16,907 nucleotides of DNA from an uncultured beta proteobacterium (lineage in GTDB: Bacteria > Pseudomonadota > Gammaproteobacteria > Burkholderiales > Burkholderiaceae_B), in the NCBI GenBank assembly GCA_903929925.1, contig CAIYWO010000242.1:1-16907 (forward strand). The letters run 5' to 3'. Made by a program: the position numbers and the translations under genes. The notes below the pieces were generated by a model that worked only from the letters and a program-made list of their open reading frames with translations, had not been told where the DNA came from and made no database searches. Numbering within the stretch: the stretch's first letter is position 1; every line of letters begins with the position of its first letter. Below are positions 7,084 to 14,123 of the stretch, piece by piece.

Positions 7084-8004
7084 ATGAGCGCGACACTGAT
7101 TGCCGAGCAGTTGCTGAACGGCTTGCAGTTCGGTTTGATGTTGTTTCTGATTGCGGCGGGCCTGACGCTTGTGTTCGGGATTCTCGATATCCTGAATGTG
7201 GCGCATGGCTCGTTGTATATGGCGGGCGCTTATGTTGCCGCCCAGACCATGCAGGCCACCCAATCCTTTGTGCTGGCCGTCGTCGTTGCTGCGGTGGTGA
7301 CAGGGCTGGTTGGCTTGATGATTGAGCTCGTGTTGATCAGGCGCCTGGTCGTGCGCGACCATTTAGCACAAGTGCTTGGCACTTTCGCCATTATTTTGAT
7401 CGCCAACGATGTCGTGAAGATGATTTGGGGACCAGCCCCTGTCATGATGAGTATGCCAGCGGCACTTTCTGGTCCCGTGCATATCCTGCCCGACATGTTG
7501 TATCCCGCGTATCGGCTTCTGATTATTGCGGTGGGTCTTGCAGCTGCGCTCGGTCTGTATCTATTTGTTACGCGTACACGTGCCGGAGTGCTGGTGCGTG
7601 CTGGTGCCTCGAATCGGCAAATGGCCACTTTGATGGGTGTGCGCGTGCCACTGTTATTTTTGGGCGTATTTGTTTTGGGTGCGATGCTAGCCGCCCTGGC
7701 GGGAGCAATGCTTGGCCCGGTCACGGCCATTCAAGCCGGGATGGGCGAGCAAATTCTGATTTTGGTGTTGGTGTGCATTGTGATCGGTGGCATTGGCTCG
7801 ATTCGTGGCGCATTTGTGGGCGCTCTGTTGGTAGGGTTTGTCGATACAGCTGGCCGAGCTTTTTTGCCGACCTTGTTGAAAACGTTTTTTTCCCCTGCGG
7901 TTGCTTCGAGCGTTGGCCCAACTCTGGCGGCGATATCAATTTATATTTTGATGGCAGTGGTGCTGGTGTTTAGACCTGCTGGTTTGTTCCCTGCGCGCGG
8001 ATGA
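7084..8004 (+). CDS. livH: ABC importer permease, LivH type
   Basis: One of two inner-membrane permeases forming the translocation path. It has 306 residues, normal for LivH, and is hydrophobic throughout with about eight membrane segments. Family hallmarks are LTLVFGILDILNVAHGSLYM near residues 27-46 and GGIGSIRGAFVGALLVGF near 237-254, the cytoplasmic loop that contacts the ATPases. It should pair with the LivM-type protein and the two ATPases that follow. Its stop overlaps the next start (ATGATGATG), so translation is probably coupled. The ribosome binding site at 7070-7083 is weak. The symbol reflects the family; the substrate is not established. Confidence 0.93.
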   Translation: MSATLIAEQLLNGLQFGLMLFLIAAGLTLVFGILDILNVAHGSLYMAGAYVAAQTMQATQSFVLAVVVAAVVTGLVGLMIELVLIRRLVVRDHLAQVLGTFAIILIANDVVKMIWGPAPVMMSMPAALSGPVHILPDMLYPAYRLLIIAVGLAAALGLYLFVTRTRAGVLVRAGASNRQMATLMGVRVPLLFLGVFVLGAMLAALAGAMLGPVTAIQAGMGEQILILVLVCIVIGGIGSIRGAFVGALLVGFVDTAGRAFLPTLLKTFFSPAVASSVGPTLAAISIYILMAVVLVFRPAGLFPARG

Positions 8005-8966
8005 TGATGCAATCGCTTTCTTCTCGTCTGCCTTGGCTCTGCCTCATTCTATTGATCGCATTCCCACTGGTTGCTCCGGCGTTGAATCTTGACTTCTATG
8101 TGTCTTTCGTTCGTCGCGTGTTGATTTTTGCACTGGCGGCAAGCAGTCTGAACTTTATCCTTGGGTATGGCGGGATGGTGGCGCTTGGTCACGCTGCCTT
8201 CTTTGGTGCGGGAGCCTATGTGGCTGCGATCCTGTCGACGCAAGGTGTGCAGCAAGCTTGGTTAGCTTGGCCAATTGCGATGTTGGTCTCTGCTGTACTG
8301 GCTTTGCTCGTGGGCTTGGTCTCGCTACGAACCCGAGGTGTGTACTTCATCATGATCACGCTCGCGTTTGCGCAAATGGTGTTTTATTTGTTCATTTCGT
8401 TGCGCCAATACGGTGGCGAAGATGGCATTAACTTGCCAGCACCCTTGCAGTTGCCCGGATTAAATTTAGCCAACGACATGACGTCCTACTATGTGGTGCT
8501 CGCGATTGTTCTGGGATGCCTATGCCTGATCAATCGTGTGGTGCAGGCCCGGTTCGGCCAGGCGTTGCAAGGGATCCGTGAAAACGAAGCGCGCATGGAG
8601 GCCTTGGGATATCCGGTATTCAAGATCAAATTGCTCGCGTTTGTACTTGCCGGTGCGGTTGCCGGTCTTGCCGGTGCCTTGCTGGCTAATCACAACTTAT
8701 TTGTATCCCCCAGTTTGATGCACTGGACCTCCTCGGCGAGCCTGATCATTATGGTGATCGTAGGTGGAATCGGTCTGCGGTATGGGGGCGTTGTTGGCGC
8801 GGCAGTGATGCTTTGGCTTGAGGAGGTTTTGCGCCTCTACACGGACTACTGGCATATGCCGCTAGGTTTATTGTTACTCGCAATCGTGTTGTTTGCGCCG
8901 CGCGGACTTGCCGGAGCGTGGACCACCTTTACAACGCGCACCTCCAAAGCAGAGCGTGCAGCATGA
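8001..8966 (+). CDS. livM: ABC importer permease, LivM type
   Basis: The second inner-membrane permease, 321 residues, about eight to ten membrane segments. Typical blocks are SLNFILGYGGMVALGHAAFF (about residues 50-69) and MVIVGGIGLRYGGVVGAA (about 251-268), the latter corresponding to the ATPase-contacting loop. Three ATG codons stand in a row at 8001, 8004 and 8007; the first overlaps the livH stop, and the exact one used cannot be told. The 3' end overlaps the ATPase gene by four bases (ATGA at 8963-8966), again suggesting coupled translation and fixed stoichiometry. The C-terminus is slightly positively charged (TRTSKAERAA), as expected for a cytoplasmic tail. Confidence 0.93.
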   Translation: MMMQSLSSRLPWLCLILLIAFPLVAPALNLDFYVSFVRRVLIFALAASSLNFILGYGGMVALGHAAFFGAGAYVAAILSTQGVQQAWLAWPIAMLVSAVLALLVGLVSLRTRGVYFIMITLAFAQMVFYLFISLRQYGGEDGINLPAPLQLPGLNLANDMTSYYVVLAIVLGCLCLINRVVQARFGQALQGIRENEARMEALGYPVFKIKLLAFVLAGAVAGLAGALLANHNLFVSPSLMHWTSSASLIIMVIVGGIGLRYGGVVGAAVMLWLEEVLRLYTDYWHMPLGLLLLAIVLFAPRGLAGAWTTFTTRTSKAERAA

Positions 8967-9715
8967 CAGTCGCATTACAGGCGCATCAACTGACAAAGCG
9001 ATATGGCGCGCTGGTTGCGTGTGACGAAGTCTCGCTCACGGTCATGCCCGGCGAAATCCATGCGCTCATCGGGCCCAATGGCGCGGGGAAGTCCACGCTG
9101 ATTCATTTGCTGTCCGGCACGATTGCCTCCGATTCGGGCAAGCTGCAGCTAGGTGATCGCGATGTGACGCGTCTGTCGCCACATGCGCGTGTGTCCGCTG
9201 GGTTGTCGCGCTCATATCAAATCACAAATATTTTTAAGCAGCTGTCGGTATTTGATAATTTAATGCTCGCAGTACAAGCGCATGCGGGCAGCAGTTTTGA
9301 GTTTTGGCGTCCGCGCGCAACTGATCATGGTTTGCGGGAGGCTGCGGTGGCCTTGGCGGGCCAGTGCGCAATCGAGCAGACGTTGTGGACCCAACCTGCA
9401 GGCGCGTTACCGCATGGCGAGCAGCGTAAATTGGAATTCGCCTTAGCGCTTGCGGCCCAGCCCAGCGTCTTATTGCTCGATGAGCCGATGGCGGGAATGG
9501 GTCCTGACGAGACCGTTCGCTTAACAGAACTAATCGCTTCCTTGCGTGGCCGTGTTGCGATGCTGCTTGTAGAGCACGACATGCAGGCAGTATTTCGGCT
9601 CGCGGATCGTATCTCTGTGCTGGTGTACGGTCGCGTGATCGCCACGGGTACCCCGGACGAGATACGCGCCAATGCAGCTGTACGGCAGGCCTACCTCGGC
9701 GAGGAGGCAGCGTAA
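8963..9715 (+). CDS. livG: ABC importer ATP-binding protein, LivG type
   Basis: One of the two cytoplasmic ATPases driving the importer, 250 residues. Motifs: Walker A GPNGAGKST (37-45), Q-loop Gln86, signature LPHGEQRKLE (149-158), Walker B VLLLDEP (169-175), and the H-loop histidine in VEHD (His205). The signature begins LPHGE instead of the LSxG seen in most ABC proteins, a mild variation. I chose ATG 8963 because it overlaps the livM stop as ATGA, and family members begin shortly before the first beta strand (LQAHQLTKRYG). The frame is open for 15 further codons upstream, but those lie inside livM and show no ABC sequence. Confidence 0.94.
   Translation: MTVALQAHQLTKRYGALVACDEVSLTVMPGEIHALIGPNGAGKSTLIHLLSGTIASDSGKLQLGDRDVTRLSPHARVSAGLSRSYQITNIFKQLSVFDNLMLAVQAHAGSSFEFWRPRATDHGLREAAVALAGQCAIEQTLWTQPAGALPHGEQRKLEFALALAAQPSVLLLDEPMAGMGPDETVRLTELIASLRGRVAMLLVEHDMQAVFRLADRISVLVYGRVIATGTPDEIRANAAVRQAYLGEEAA
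9701..9707 (+). promoter_or_regulatory. Ribosome binding site of livF
   Basis: GAGGAGG inside the end of livG, 7 bases before ATG 9715. It is one of the strongest Shine-Dalgarno matches in the window and supports that start. Confidence 0.75.
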
Positions 9716-10419
9716 TGTTGCGCGTGACAAATATTCAAAGCGGGTATGGCTTAAGCCAAGTGCTCTTTGATGTTTCTCTTGAGATCGGTGCGGGTGAGGT
9801 GGTTGCGCTACTAGGACGTAACGGGATGGGTAAGTCGACACTGGTGCGCACGGTGTTTGGCCAATTGCCTCTGCAAGCAGGACGACTGAGCTTTGATGGG
9901 CAAGATGTTTCGGGATGGGCGCCTGATCGCGTCGCCCGCCTTGGTCTGGCGATTGTTCCTGAGGGACGACAATGCTTTCCGAATCTTTCGGTTCGCGAGC
10001 ATCTGACGGCCTTTGCTGCACAGCGTAATGGCAATGCAAGTCAGCGGTGGGATCTGGAACGGGTGTTTGAGATGTTTCCGCGCCTGCGCGAGCGCCAGAG
10101 CAACATGGGCAACCAATTGTCGGGCGGCGAGCAACAGATGTTGGCGATTGGTCGTGCGTTGGTCACCAATCCCAAACTGTTAATTCTTGATGAGGCCACT
10201 GAAGGGCTAGCACCGATCGTTCGTGAAGAGATTTGGCAGTGTCTTGCGCGTCTGCGCGAGGCTGGTCAAACTATTTTAGTCATCGATAAATATGTCGAAC
10301 GGCTGATCAAGCTTGCCGATCGACATATTATTCTCGAGCGCGGTCGCGTCGTATGGCAGGGTAGCTCTGCCGAACTAGACGCTGATCGCAGTCTTTGGAC
10401 GCGCTACTTAGGCGTTTAA
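9715..10419 (+). CDS. livF: ABC importer ATP-binding protein, LivF type
   Basis: The second ATPase of the importer, 234 residues, normal for LivF. Motifs: Walker A GRNGMGKST (34-42), signature LSGGEQQM (135-142), Walker B LLILDEATEG (155-164) with catalytic Glu160. At the H-loop place the protein reads VIDKYVERL (189-197), so the switch histidine appears replaced by Asp191; E. coli LivF has VEQN there, and VIDK-type variants occur in relatives I remember, so this is a subfamily trait and not clearly damage. The A of its ATG is the last base of the livG TAA stop. It is the last gene of the operon, and its final 12 bases overlap the end of hemL on the opposite strand. Confidence 0.94.
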   Translation: MLRVTNIQSGYGLSQVLFDVSLEIGAGEVVALLGRNGMGKSTLVRTVFGQLPLQAGRLSFDGQDVSGWAPDRVARLGLAIVPEGRQCFPNLSVREHLTAFAAQRNGNASQRWDLERVFEMFPRLRERQSNMGNQLSGGEQQMLAIGRALVTNPKLLILDEATEGLAPIVREEIWQCLARLREAGQTILVIDKYVERLIKLADRHIILERGRVVWQGSSAELDADRSLWTRYLGV

Positions 10420-11691
10420 TTTCGCAAACACTTTGTCGGCGGCCGCAATGGTTGCTGCGATGACGCTGTCGTCGTGGGTGCTCGAAACAAACCCTGCCTC
10501 GTAGGCCGAGGGTGCGAAGTACACACCTTCATCGAGCATGGCATGGAAAAACACCTTAAACATGTCGATGTTGCTCGCGGAAACTTCGGCCAAGGTGGTC
10601 GGGACTTTGTCTGAGAAGTACACGCCAAACATACCCCCAACACAGTCTGCACTGAATGGAATTTTGTGCGCGCGTGCGCGCTCGACGAGGCCGTCGCAGA
10701 GGGTGCGGGTACGCTTACCGAGGTCCTCATAAAAGCCGGGCTGGGCTAGCAGCTTTAAGGTCGTGATGCCTGCTGCAACGGCGACTGGGTTACCGGAAAG
10801 TGTGCCAGCTTGGTAGACGCCGCCAAGCGGCGCGATGTTGCTCATGATTTTGGCACTCGCACCGAAAGCACCGATGGGCATTCCGCCGCCGATTACCTTT
10901 GCAAGAGTTGTGATGTCCGGTTTGATCCCTGTTAGTCCTTGTACGCCTTGAGGTCCGACACGAAAGCCTGTCATGACTTCATCGAAGATTAAGAGTGCAC
11001 CATGCGCCGTACATTCGCTGCGCAGTGTTTCTAGAAAGCCTGGAATAGGCTTGATCATATTCATGTTCCCAGCGATCGGTTCCACGATGATGCAAGCGAT
11101 TTCATTGCCGTGTTGCGCGAACGCTGCTTTGACGCCAGCGATGTCGTTGTAATCCAACACGATCGTGTGCGCGACGAACTCGGGCGGCACGCCTGCTGAG
11201 GTTGGGTTGCCAAAGGTCAGCAGCCCTGAGCCTGCTTTTACGAGCAAGCTGTCTGCATGACCGTGATAACAGCCTTCGAATTTGATGATCTTGTTGCGCC
11301 CAGTTGCGCCTCGCGCCAAGCGGATAGCGGTCATGGTGGCTTCAGTGCCCGAGCTCACCAGACGCACCTGTTCGATTGAGGGCATACGTGCGATCAGCAT
11401 TTCGGCGATTTCGATCTCTGCCTCGGTGGGGGCGCCGTAAGACAGACCATGGACGGCAGCCTCTTGTACGGCACGTACAACTTCTGGGTGCGCATGCCCC
11501 AGAATTGCGGGACCCCAGGAGCCAATGTAGTCGATATAGCGTTTGTCTTCTGCATCCCAAAAATAGGGACCCTGCGCGCGGGCAACAAAACGCGGTGTAC
11601 CGCCTACTGAGCGGAAAGCCCGGACGGGAGAATTGACGCCACCAGGAATACTGCGGCTGGCGCGTGCGAAGAGTTCGGCATTAGTTGGCAT
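10408..11691 (-). CDS. hemL: Glutamate-1-semialdehyde 2,1-aminomutase
   Basis: HemL converts glutamate-1-semialdehyde to 5-aminolevulinate, the first committed precursor of haem, using pyridoxamine/pyridoxal phosphate in the cytoplasm. It has 427 residues, full length for the family. The cofactor-binding lysine is Lys265 in TTLAKVIGGGMPIGAFG, the canonical position. Other family blocks are FARASRSIPGGVNSPVRAF at the N-terminus, SSGTEATMTAIRLAR (113-127), FEGCYHGHAD (138-147), FDEVMTGFR (236-244) and YQAGTLSGNP. It is the last gene of a leftward run thiD-like, thiE, hemL, starting 31 bases after thiE. Its 3' end overlaps livF tail to tail by 12 bases. Nothing unusual is seen in the protein. 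Confidence 0.97.
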   Translation of the reverse strand: MPTNAELFARASRSIPGGVNSPVRAFRSVGGTPRFVARAQGPYFWDAEDKRYIDYIGSWGPAILGHAHPEVVRAVQEAAVHGLSYGAPTEAEIEIAEMLIARMPSIEQVRLVSSGTEATMTAIRLARGATGRNKIIKFEGCYHGHADSLLVKAGSGLLTFGNPTSAGVPPEFVAHTIVLDYNDIAGVKAAFAQHGNEIACIIVEPIAGNMNMIKPIPGFLETLRSECTAHGALLIFDEVMTGFRVGPQGVQGLTGIKPDITTLAKVIGGGMPIGAFGASAKIMSNIAPLGGVYQAGTLSGNPVAVAAGITTLKLLAQPGFYEDLGKRTRTLCDGLVERARAHKIPFSADCVGGMFGVYFSDKVPTTLAEVSASNIDMFKVFFHAMLDEGVYFAPSAYEAGFVSSTHDDSVIAATIAAADKVFAKLNA

Positions 11692-11699
11692 AGGAAGTA

Positions 11700-11703
11700 C
11701 TCC
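11700..11703 (-). promoter_or_regulatory. Ribosome binding site of hemL
   Basis: GGAG on the minus strand, 8 bases before ATG 11691, in the short thiE-hemL gap. It supports the start MPTNAELF. Confidence 0.7.
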
Positions 11704-11722
11704 GGTTAGTCAGGAGAAAGTA

Positions 11723-12388
11723 TCAGGTTTTTGTGAGAGCGTCTTGAAACTTCGCGCTGAACGTGCGCGCAGTCTCTTCAATGTTTGGCGTGGCAAAGAG
11801 TCCACCCACCACGGCGATTGCGTCCGCGCCGGCTTGGATCGCCGAGTCGGCCTGCGCGACGCCGATGCCGCCAATCGCAACCACCGCGGGGCGGGGATGC
11901 GGCATTGCCTGGCATAGTGCTTGGCCGTCGGTCAGTACCGACAATGGTGCGGGTGGGGCGAGTGGTTTGGTTTGGGACGAGAACATGGCGCCGAAGGCAA
12001 TATAGTCAACGTGATGCGCGAGGTGTTGCGCGGCAAGACCTGTATCTGCATAGCAGGAGACCCCAAGTAATAGGGTGGGACCGATCTCACGCCGAACCAC
12101 GTCTGGCGCGTCGTCTTCGCGCCCGACGTGCACACCGTCCGCGCCGATTTCCAGAGCAAGCCGCCAGTCGTCGTTGATCATAAAGACCACGCTGTGTTCC
12201 AGACAGGTATCGCGTAGTCGTCGCGCCAGTGTTTTACGCCACGCGGGCGTCGCAGTTTTGTGTCGCAATTGCAGCGCGGACAAGCCACCACGGGCGGCGG
12301 CGCGAACAGCTTCGTCGAGCGCGTCCGCATCAGACCATTCTGGTGTCACGCCGTAGAGGCCGCGCGGGAACCTGAGGTTATTGTTCAT
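11723..12388 (-). CDS. thiE: Thiamine phosphate synthase
   Basis: ThiE joins hydroxymethylpyrimidine diphosphate and thiazole phosphate to make thiamine monophosphate. The protein has 221 residues from the chosen start. Motifs: ALQLRHK (38-44), INDD (71-74), ADGVHVGRED (83-92), GVSCY (109-113), FGAMFSSQTKP (132-142) with the phosphate-contacting Lys141, AIGGIG (171-176) and VVGGLF (193-198). All expected catalytic and phosphate-loop positions appear filled, in contrast to the ThiE-like half of the Nudix fusion. The frame is open upstream to an ATG at 12523, but those 45 residues overlap the preceding gene and do not resemble ThiE; MNNNLRFPRGLYGVTP is the typical beginning. No clear ribosome binding site precedes 12388. 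It lies 25 bases after the ThiD-like gene. Confidence 0.92.
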   Translation of the reverse strand: MNNNLRFPRGLYGVTPEWSDADALDEAVRAAARGGLSALQLRHKTATPAWRKTLARRLRDTCLEHSVVFMINDDWRLALEIGADGVHVGREDDAPDVVRREIGPTLLLGVSCYADTGLAAQHLAHHVDYIAFGAMFSSQTKPLAPPAPLSVLTDGQALCQAMPHPRPAVVAIGGIGVAQADSAIQAGADAIAVVGGLFATPNIEETARTFSAKFQDALTKT

Positions 12389-12413
12389 AGAGGCGGGGCT
12401 GAGAGGATGTCGG

Positions 12414-13235
12414 TCAGGAGGCGCTCGGATGACGGCGCGCGATGCGTCGACCCATTCCTGGTTGAAAAGACTGCGCGAGGGCTTGCTCCGCGTGGGCACA
12501 GGCTTGTCTGGCTGCGTCGTCAACGCTTAGGCCTTGAGCCAGCAGGGCGGCGAGCGCGGCAGCCACCAGCCCGCCAGAGTCACGCAAGCGCTCTGGTGGC
12601 GCAACCCAAGGCCAGGTGAGGGTTTCATTATCTGGTCCAAGCAGGACGTTTACCAAGTGCCCGGGACGCTGCGGACTTCCTGTGACTAACACCCAGTCGG
12701 CACCTATTGCCTGCAGAGCTTGGGGTCCGGCGGTCAGGCCAGAAGCATCAAGCACGTCCTCAGTGATCCATTGCGTCAGACGACGCGCTTCGATGACCAC
12801 AACATGTGCTTGGGGGACGAGCAACTCAAGGACGGATCCAACGAGATCTTCGACCTCCTCCTCCTCTTCTTCCTCTGGCTGTTCCGTCGTGATTTCTGGC
12901 GCACCTAAGTGCAAGACCAAAGGAACCTGGCTGTAGTCGGCCGCGATTTGTGCGACAGCGCTGACTGCTTCGGCTGAGTTCAATGCCCCTACTTTAATCG
13001 CTCCAACAGGCACGTCTTCCAACAGGCAACGGGCCTGATCATCGATTTGCTCGGCTGGGCAGGGAAACACCGACTCGCTCTCGGCCGTATCCTGAATAGT
13101 CACCGCAGTGAGGGTTGAGATTGCGTGCCCGCCAAGCGCGGCACACGTTACCGCGTCCGCAGGTAGTCCGTCTGATCCGGTTGGGTCAAATGGGCCAAAA
13201 ATCAGCGTAATCGGTATTGAAATAGGTAAATTCAT
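12414..13235 (-). CDS. thiD: ThiD-like hydroxymethylpyrimidine kinase homologue with altered active site and poly-Glu insert
   Basis: A ribokinase-fold protein of 273 residues, similar to the kinase that phosphorylates hydroxymethylpyrimidine (phosphate) for thiamine synthesis. The N-terminal half is recognisable: FGPFDPTGSDGLPADAVTCA (13-32) aligns with the substrate-binding AGSDPSGGAGIQADL region, followed by LTAVTIQDT (42-50) and AIKVGALNS (79-87). The C-terminal half is diverged: where ThiD has GTGC with its catalytic cysteine, this protein reads DSGG (219-222); the DPVM strand reads HLGA (109-112); the KGGH strand reads TGSP (185-188). Seven consecutive glutamates (121-127) lie in an acidic insert. 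The start at 13235 was chosen from the homology start; an ATG at 13295 is in frame but gives an unrelated extension. Position directly before thiE supports a thiamine role. It may be a substrate-specific variant or a non-catalytic relative. Confidence 0.8.
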   Translation of the reverse strand: MNLPISIPITLIFGPFDPTGSDGLPADAVTCAALGGHAISTLTAVTIQDTAESESVFPCPAEQIDDQARCLLEDVPVGAIKVGALNSAEAVSAVAQIAADYSQVPLVLHLGAPEITTEQPEEEEEEEVEDLVGSVLELLVPQAHVVVIEARRLTQWITEDVLDASGLTAGPQALQAIGADWVLVTGSPQRPGHLVNVLLGPDNETLTWPWVAPPERLRDSGGLVAAALAALLAQGLSVDDAARQACAHAEQALAQSFQPGMGRRIARRHPSAS

Positions 13236-13367
13236 GTCAAAAAGACAAGCGATCGGCAGGCAAAGCCTTGTTGGTTTCGGTAAGATTGACCCCATTGTAA
13301 GAGATGAGCTGTTTTATCCGCCTAAAATCCCCGGTGGAGCGGTAAGTCCTTAAACGAAGAGAAAAAA
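13236..13367. promoter_or_regulatory. Divergent control region between the ThiD-like gene and rubredoxin
   Basis: A 132-base gap between two oppositely directed operons. Leftward, TACAAT (13299 down to 13294) is a good -10 candidate, 59 bases before the ThiD-like start. Rightward, TAAAAT (13323-13328) is a good -10 candidate, 40 bases before rubredoxin. No clear -35 is seen at normal spacing for either; TTGACC at 13286-13291 is too far from TAAAAT. I see no TPP-riboswitch sequence blocks here despite the thiamine genes. Confidence 0.4.
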
Positions 13368-13532
13368 ATGCGTACTTGGATGTGTTTGATTTGTGGTTGG
13401 ATTTACGATGAAGAGACTGGCGTGCCCGAAGAGGGTATTGCCCCAGGTACCCGCTGGGAAGACGTGCCACCGAACTGGGTGTGCCCAGAATGTGGTGCGC
13501 GTAAAGAAGACTTCGAATTGATGGAGATCTAA
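13368..13532 (+). CDS. Rubredoxin
   Basis: A small iron-sulfur electron carrier of 54 residues, exactly the usual rubredoxin size. One iron is held by four cysteines in two knuckles: C-L-I-C-G (Cys6 and Cys9) and C-P-E-C-G (Cys39 and Cys42). The linking segment has the family pattern WIYDEETGVPEEGIAPGT and the aromatic residues Trp4, Tyr13, Trp30, Trp37 and Phe49 that pack around the core. The leader is A-rich, with GAAGAG (13356-13361) as a weak ribosome binding site. It is the first gene of a rightward run and divergent from the ThiD-like gene; algH follows after 9 bases. No rubredoxin reductase or alkane hydroxylase gene is adjacent, so its redox partner is unknown. Confidence 0.95.
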   Translation: MRTWMCLICGWIYDEETGVPEEGIAPGTRWEDVPPNWVCPECGARKEDFELMEI

Positions 13533-13541
13533 GCCGGGCCT

Positions 13542-14123
13542 ATGACGCAGCAAATTACACCGGCCACTGAGCCGATCGACCTTTCTAATCAGTTTCTGAT
13601 GGCCATGCCTGGCATGGTGGATGGTGAGTTTGCTGGCACGGTAATTTATCTTTGTGAGCATGGGCCCAAAGGCGCGCTCGGTTTGGTGATCAACCGACCG
13701 ACCGACTTGAGCGTCGCGGGTCTGCTCGAAAAAATTGATCTAAAACTCGAAATCGCGCTGCCGCAGAACGCGTCGGTGTATTTTGGTGGGCCTGTCCACA
13801 CGGATCGAGGTTTTGTTTTGCATTCGCCAGCGGGTAGCTTTAGCTCCAGTATCCAGCTTGGCCAGCTTGCCCTGACCACGTCCCGCGATGTGTTGCAGGC
13901 CGTCGCCGAAGGCAATGGCCCCGAAAAAATGCTGGTGACCTTGGGATATGCAGGCTGGGGTGCAGGACAGCTCGAAAACGAACTCGCACAAAACGCTTGG
14001 TTGACAGTTCCAGCAAGCCCGGATGTAATTTTTTCGACGCCCCCAGAGGACCGCTACTCGGCGGCACTCAAACTACTTGGGATTGATCCTGCAATGTTGT
14101 CTGGTGTGGCGGGGCATGCCTGA
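13542..14123 (+). CDS. algH: YqgE/AlgH family protein
   Basis: A cytoplasmic protein of 193 residues, normal for the UPF0301 family. AlgH was named in Pseudomonas as affecting alginate production, but its biochemical role is unresolved. Family blocks are LSNQFLMAMPGMVD near the N-terminus, GTVIYLCEHGPKGALGLVIN (about 31-50), VYFGGPVHTDRGFVLH (about 79-94) and LGYAGWGAGQLENELAQNAW (about 134-153). It starts 9 bases after rubredoxin and overlaps ruvX by 8 bases (14116-14123), a linkage to ruvX that is widespread in proteobacteria. Translation of ruvX probably depends on ribosomes finishing algH. Nothing unusual is seen. Confidence 0.94.
   Translation: MTQQITPATEPIDLSNQFLMAMPGMVDGEFAGTVIYLCEHGPKGALGLVINRPTDLSVAGLLEKIDLKLEIALPQNASVYFGGPVHTDRGFVLHSPAGSFSSSIQLGQLALTTSRDVLQAVAEGNGPEKMLVTLGYAGWGAGQLENELAQNAWLTVPASPDVIFSTPPEDRYSAALKLLGIDPAMLSGVAGHA

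Noticed and set aside
8918..8962. 15-residue upstream extension of livG
   Set aside because: It needs a non-ATG start within livM and adds no ABC sequence; the ATGA overlap at 8963 fits the rest of the operon.
12389..12523. 45-residue upstream extension of thiE
   Set aside because: Most of it overlaps the end of the ThiD-like gene, it has no ThiE similarity, and typical ThiE proteins begin near the GLYGVTP strand.
12848..12880. CTC/CTT-rich tract as a phase-variable simple repeat
   Set aside because: The tract mixes GAG and GAA codons and encodes an in-frame acidic stretch; it is not a clean tandem repeat of the kind that slips often.
13236..13295. 20-residue upstream extension of the ThiD-like protein
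   Set aside because: The extra residues are unrelated to the family start, and the extension would overlap the best -10 candidate at 13294-13299.
13236..13367. TPP riboswitch before the thiamine genes
   Set aside because: The conserved riboswitch blocks are not visible on either strand, and the leftward leader is too short for a full aptamer plus expression platform.
14077..14115. 13-residue upstream extension of ruvX
   Set aside because: It reads algH sequence in another frame and does not resemble any RuvX N-terminus; 14116 is the usual overlap start.
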